Shown one piece after another: positions 34,351-39,211 of a stretch of 39,211 nucleotides of DNA (within the stretch, counting starts at the first letter, position 1; each line of letters begins with the position of its first letter). This stretch comes from CADEEN01 sp963740395 (lineage in GTDB: Bacteria; Pseudomonadota; Gammaproteobacteria; Burkholderiales; Burkholderiaceae_C), in assembly GCA_963740395.1 (NCBI GenBank), contig CAVUEP010000032.1, positions 1 to 39,211 of the forward strand, in the 5' to 3' direction. The notes beneath the pieces are model-generated. The model did no database searches, was not told the DNA's origin, and was given only the letters and a program-made list of their open reading frames with translations. Made by a program: the position numbers and the translations under genes.

Positions 34351-34647
34351 ATGAAACTTCGTCCGTTGCACGATCGCGTGATCGTCAAGCGCCTCGAGCA
34401 GGAAACCAAGACCGCCTCGGGCATCGTGATCCCCGACAACGCCGCCGAAAAGCCCGACCAGGGCGAAGTTCTGGCCGTGGGCCCGGGCAAGCGCAGCGAG
34501 AAGACCGGCGACTTCATTGCCTTGAACATCAAGGTCGGTGACCGTGTGCTGTTCGGCAAGTACAGCGGCCAGACCGTCAAGGTTGACGGCGACGAATTGC
34601 TCGTGATGCGCGAAGAGGATCTCTTCGCCGTTGTCGAGAAGAAGTAA
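34351..34647 (+). CDS. groES: Co-chaperonin GroES
   Basis: Heptameric lid of the chaperonin. 98 residues from ATG 34351 (MKLRPLHDRVIVKRLE). The mobile loop ETKTASGIVIPDNAAEKP and the tail GDELLVMREEDLFAVVEKK are canonical. Upstream codons in frame belong to the leader and the CIRCE element. groEL follows after 27 bases. Confidence 0.98.
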   Translation: MKLRPLHDRVIVKRLEQETKTASGIVIPDNAAEKPDQGEVLAVGPGKRSEKTGDFIALNIKVGDRVLFGKYSGQTVKVDGDELLVMREEDLFAVVEKK

Positions 34648-34674
34648 TCACAGAATCGAATCGGAGAAAAGAAC

Positions 34675-36333
<1,659 letters not shown>

Positions 36334-36359
36334 TCCACGCCCAGGCGTGTTTGCACCAG

Positions 36360-36388
36360 AGCCCGCGGCGAGAGTCGCGGGCTTTTTT
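36360..36388 (+). terminator. Rho-independent terminator of groESL
   Basis: Stem AGCCCGCG (36360-36367) and CGCGGGCT (36376-36383), 8-base loop, and a run of six T (36383-36388). Eight perfect pairs, 27 bases after the groEL stop. Confidence 0.92.
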
Positions 36389-36407
36389 CATTGCCCCGCG
36401 CGCGACA

Positions 36408-38646
36408 ATGCACGCCATGTTGCGCACTGCGGTCTTGTTCGTGACGCTGGCGGCGTCGGTGGCCACTGCGGCCACTGCGGCCGCGCAGGCCCCGACGGAC
36501 GCGCTGCGCGCGCGCGTCGGCCTGGTGCTCTCGGGCGGCGGCGCGCGCGGCCTGTCGCATGTCGGTGTGCTGAAAGTGCTCGAAGCCGCGCGCATCCCGA
36601 TCGACGCCATTGCCGGCACGTCGATGGGCGCCATCGTCGGCGGCCTCTACGCCAGCGGCATGAGCGCCGCCGAACTCGAGCACGAGTTGCTGCAGGTCGA
36701 GTGGGCCAACGTATTCGCCGCACGTGTCGATCGCCAGCATCTGTCGCAGCGGCGCAAGGAGGAAGACTTCGAGATCTCGCCGCTGATCGAACTCGGCATC
36801 CGCGACGGTGAGTTGCGCACCCCCGCTGGCGCCGTGTCCAGCCGCGGCCTGGAGACCCTGCTGCGCCGCTACACGTTGCCGGTGCGCACCGTGCAGGACT
36901 TCGATCGCCTGCCGATTCCGTTTCGCGCCGTCGCCACCGATCTCGAGACTGGCGCGGCGGTGGTGCTCGACTCGCGGCGACCTGGCGCTGGCGCTGCGCG
37001 CGTCGATGAGCGTGCCCGGCGTCTTCCCGCCGACCGAGGTCGACGACCGCCTGCTCGGCGACGGCGGCCTGGTCAACAACGTGCCGGTCGACGTGGCGCG
37101 CGCGATGGGCGTCGATGTCGTGATCGCGGTCAACATCGGCACGCCGCTGGCCGGCCGCGAGACCTTGAGCTCGGTGGTCGGCGTCACGGCGCAGATGATC
37201 AACATCCTCACCGAGCAGAACGTGCAGCGCAGCCTGGCCGCGCTCGGCCCGTCCGACGTGCTGGTCTCGCCGCAATTGGGCACGCTCACTGCGGGCGACT
37301 TTGCCAAGGTCGCCGAAGCCATCGCCATTGGCGAACGCGGCGCCCAGGCCGCGCTGGGGCGACTGCGCCCCCTTTCCGTGTCGCCCGCGGCCTACGCGCA
37401 GTGGCGTGCAGAGCACCCCAAGCTGCGCCGGCCCGAGGCCACCATCGGGTTCATCGCATTCGAGGGCAGCACGCAAACCAACCCGTCACGGGTCGCGGCC
37501 AGCCTGGAGTCACGCGCGGGACAGCCTTTCAGTGTCGACCGCGCCTCCGCTGACGCGCGCACGCTCGCCGCCAGCGGTGACTACGTGCGCGCGGACTACC
37601 GGCTCGTGTCATCGGCCGATGGCGTTGACGGGTTGGTCTTCGATCTCGAAGACAAGCCCTGGGGCCCCAACTACCTGCGCATCGGCCTGGACCTGGCGAC
37701 GGATTTCAACGGTCGCGGCAGCTTCAACCTGAAGCTCAGCCACAACCGCCACTGGCTCACGCCCAGCGGCACCGAGTGGCGCAACCGGGTCCAGATCGGC
37801 GCCGTGCCGTCGTTCTTCACCGAGCTGTACCACCCGCTGAACTGGACCGCGGGGTTGGCAAACGACTGGTTCGTCGCCGCGTACGCGAGCTCGGAGCGTC
37901 GCGACGGCACGCTCTACGGTGACGACGGCAGCGAGCTGGCCCGCTTCAAACGAACCACGGCGCGCGCTGGCATTGACCTCGGCCAGCCCTGGGGTCGGTT
38001 CGGCGAGATCCGCATCGGCCTGGGGACGCAGCGCGTGCGCGCGACGCCGACACTCGTTTCCGCGTCGCTGAGCAGCCCCCCGAGCCAGGTGCAGTCGACG
38101 GAAACAGGCCTGCGGCTGGCCGTGGTGGTCGATCAACTCGACTTCGCCAACTTCCCCCAGCAAGGCTACCGACTGGTGGGCGAGGCCGCAATCGGCGATG
38201 GCGACAATGCCGGGCGCTTTCAGCGCGTGGAAGCGTCCGCGCTGGGCGCGCTCACGCATGGCCGGCACACCTTCAGCCTATTCGGCTCGGCGCGTGGCGC
38301 GAGCCAGCAACAGGGCGCCACCCTCGGCCGCTACGCGCTGGGCGGGTTTCACCAGTTGTCGGGCTACCGCGACGGCCAGCTCCTTGGCAACTATGTCTTG
38401 TTGTCGCGCTTGACCTGGTACATGCGCCTGACTGGAACGCCCACGCTGGCGCGCGGCTACTTCTTCGGCGCCAGTGCCGAAGCGGGCAATGCCTATCTGA
38501 CGCGGGAGGCCCTGCGCGCAAACTCGCTGCGTACCGGCATGAGCCTGTTCATTGGCGCGGACACCGCGCTGGGTCCGCTGTATCTCGCACTGACGCACGC
38601 GCCGCGCGGACAAACCGGGGTCGTGTTGTTCCTTGGGCGCCCTTGA
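36408..38646 (+). pseudogene. PlpD-like patatin phospholipase with POTRA and beta-barrel, one frameshift
   Basis: Type Vd (patatin) autotransporter-like protein, about 745 residues after correction. From ATG 36408 (or 36417): signal peptide (LRTAVLFVTLAASVATA); patatin domain with SGGGARG oxyanion motif, GTSMG (nucleophile Ser about 72) and DGGLVNN (catalytic Asp about 218). Near 36973-36977 the frame must change by one base to go from VVLDS to GDLALALRASMSVPG; total length is one base over a multiple of three. After about residue 350 a POTRA-like unit (ATIGFIAFEGSTQTNPSRV), then a 16-strand BamA/Omp85-type barrel ending in TGVVLFLGRP. The catalytic dyad is intact, so a sequence error is more likely than decay. 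Family members are exported lipases/phospholipases. It stands alone behind the groEL terminator. Confidence 0.85.
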
Positions 38647-38666
38647 GTGACGGGATTGGGCGCATC

Positions 38667-38687
38667 GGGCGTGACATCTTCACGCCC
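38667..38687 (+). terminator. Hairpin after the patatin gene, possible terminator
   Basis: Perfect 8-bp stem GGGCGTGA / TCACGCCC with a five-base loop, 20 bases after the stop. No T-run follows, so it may be only part of a Rho-dependent end. Confidence 0.4.
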
Positions 38688-38794
38688 TGGCTGCGCACGC
38701 GAATTGCGTACCTCCGGGGGCAGGGCATCGCGCACGGGACCCCGTCTCGAGACTGAAACCAAACGCTTCCACGCCCCGCACGGAGACCTCTGAC

Positions 38795-39049
38795 ATGAAT
38801 GCACAGATTCAAGCTCGATCCGATGGTGGTGTGTCTTGCAGCGAAGGCTGGGCCGTGCGCTTCGTTGCACCGGACTTGCTGGAGTACAGCCAGGGCCAAG
38901 CCGCCTGCCTGGTCAATGTTGGCAGCAACGCCGGCGCGTGTGAACGGCGCATCTACGCCAGCGAATCGTCATCCGACCTGTTCCCGCAGTTGCGCGAGCA
39001 CCTGCAGTCCGCCCTGAGCTACTTCAAGGGTCAGTACGTGGTGGTCTGA
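38795..39049 (+). CDS. Small protein of unknown function
   Basis: 84 residues. GGAGA lies eight bases before the ATG, and codon use is like the neighbours. Reads MNAQIQARSDGGVSCSEGWAV..., with three Cys (residues about 15, 38, 49), an acidic middle and a hydrophobic end (YFKGQYVVV). No signal peptide or membrane helix. I recognise no family. The last 26 bases overlap the 3' end of the convergent hydrolase. A real gene is likely from its start context, but unproven. Confidence 0.55.
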   Translation: MNAQIQARSDGGVSCSEGWAVRFVAPDLLEYSQGQAACLVNVGSNAGACERRIYASESSSDLFPQLREHLQSALSYFKGQYVVV

Positions 39050-39211
39050 GCAGACGCTCGATCGTCGCTGCGATCAGCGTCGGCTGTTCGTGCACGATCC
39101 AGTGGCTCGCGCCGGCCACCCGCTGCACGACCAGCGGGCTGACGAACGCGTCCAGGCCCTCGAGCAGCGACGGCGGCAACGCCACATCGCCCTCGCCCCA
39201 GAGAACCGTCG
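39024..39211 (-). CDS. Alpha/beta hydrolase, C-terminal part
   Basis: Minus-strand frame open through the right edge; about 62 C-terminal residues, ending TGA at 39026-39024. TVLWGEGDVALP holds the acid residue (Asp of GEGD) and GASHWIVHEQP the catalytic His (His of SHW), placed and spaced as in epoxide-hydrolase/haloalkane-dehalogenase-type alpha/beta hydrolases. The nucleophile and N-terminus lie outside the window, so the substrate is unknown. The extension of the stop past the end of the neighbouring gene gives a 26-base convergent overlap. Confidence 0.82.
   Translation of the reverse strand, partial: TVLWGEGDVALPPSLLEGLDAFVSPLVVQRVAGASHWIVHEQPTLIAATIERLLRPPRTDP

Overview
The window is a composite. 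From about position 5,041 to the right end (about 34 kb) it is one coherent, gene-dense, high-GC bacterial chromosome segment. Its gene content and order point to a betaproteobacterium of the order Burkholderiales: PP0621-pilS-pilR-ampD beside ffh, hemA-prfA-prmC-grxD-ubiX, rplU-rpmA-obgE-proB next to ispB, and pilB-pilC-pilD-coaE-zapD-yacG. I cannot place it below order from sequence alone. The first ~5 kb does not belong with it and looks like at least three unrelated pieces joined end to end, most likely an assembly or cloning chimera from a mixed community.

Left end. 1-824 is the 3' part of a class V aminotransferase (cysteine-desulfurase family) gene. 825-1705 has no convincing gene and holds a 26-bp tandem repeat. 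1706 to about 2693 (minus strand) encodes the C-terminal half of a HAD-superfamily protein of the plant/green-alga type, interrupted by a GT-AG spliceosomal intron, so it is eukaryotic DNA. 3041-4878 is a planctomycete-like exported Ntn-hydrolase (C45 type) broken by three single-base frameshifts. A scrap of another gene's C-terminus follows, and the change to betaproteobacterial sequence comes between about 5,000 and 5,041.

Betaproteobacterial part, left to right. (i) On the minus strand: a PP0621-type membrane protein, the PilS sensor kinase, the PilR sigma-54 activator (frameshifted in its receiver domain) and AmpD, with a CcsA/YpjD-like cytochrome assembly protein upstream. (ii) The targeting GTPases: ffh (plus) and ftsY (minus), separated only by a DUF2726 membrane protein, then tRNA-Met(CAT). 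(iii) A small exported protein, miaB, a small membrane protein, then hemA-prfA-prmC, a predicted outer-membrane protein, grxD and ubiX. (iv) On the minus strand a lytic transglycosylase and proS, diverging from rppH. (v) rplU-rpmA-obgE-proB on the minus strand, with a terminator between rpmA and obgE, diverging from ispB, which is followed by tRNA-Pro(CGG). (vi) Type IV pilus assembly genes pilB-pilC-pilD, continuing through tightly overlapping coaE-zapD-yacG. (vii) groES-groEL behind a promoter that looks both sigma-32- and HrcA/CIRCE-controlled, ending in a strong terminator. (viii) A PlpD-like patatin/POTRA/beta-barrel (type Vd secretion) gene with one frameshift, a small orphan gene, and the C-terminus of an alpha/beta hydrolase at the right edge.

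Functionally this is mostly housekeeping: protein targeting, translation termination and its methylation, tRNA modification, haem and quinone synthesis, ribosome assembly and chaperonins. Type IV pilus control and assembly genes lie at both ends. I see no mobile element, CRISPR array, prophage or defence island, and no convincing new multi-gene system. The points most worth checking are the chimeric left end with its intron-bearing gene, the frameshifts in pilR and the patatin gene, the double heat-shock control of groESL, a possibly leaderless hemA, and the ffh/DUF2726/ftsY cluster.
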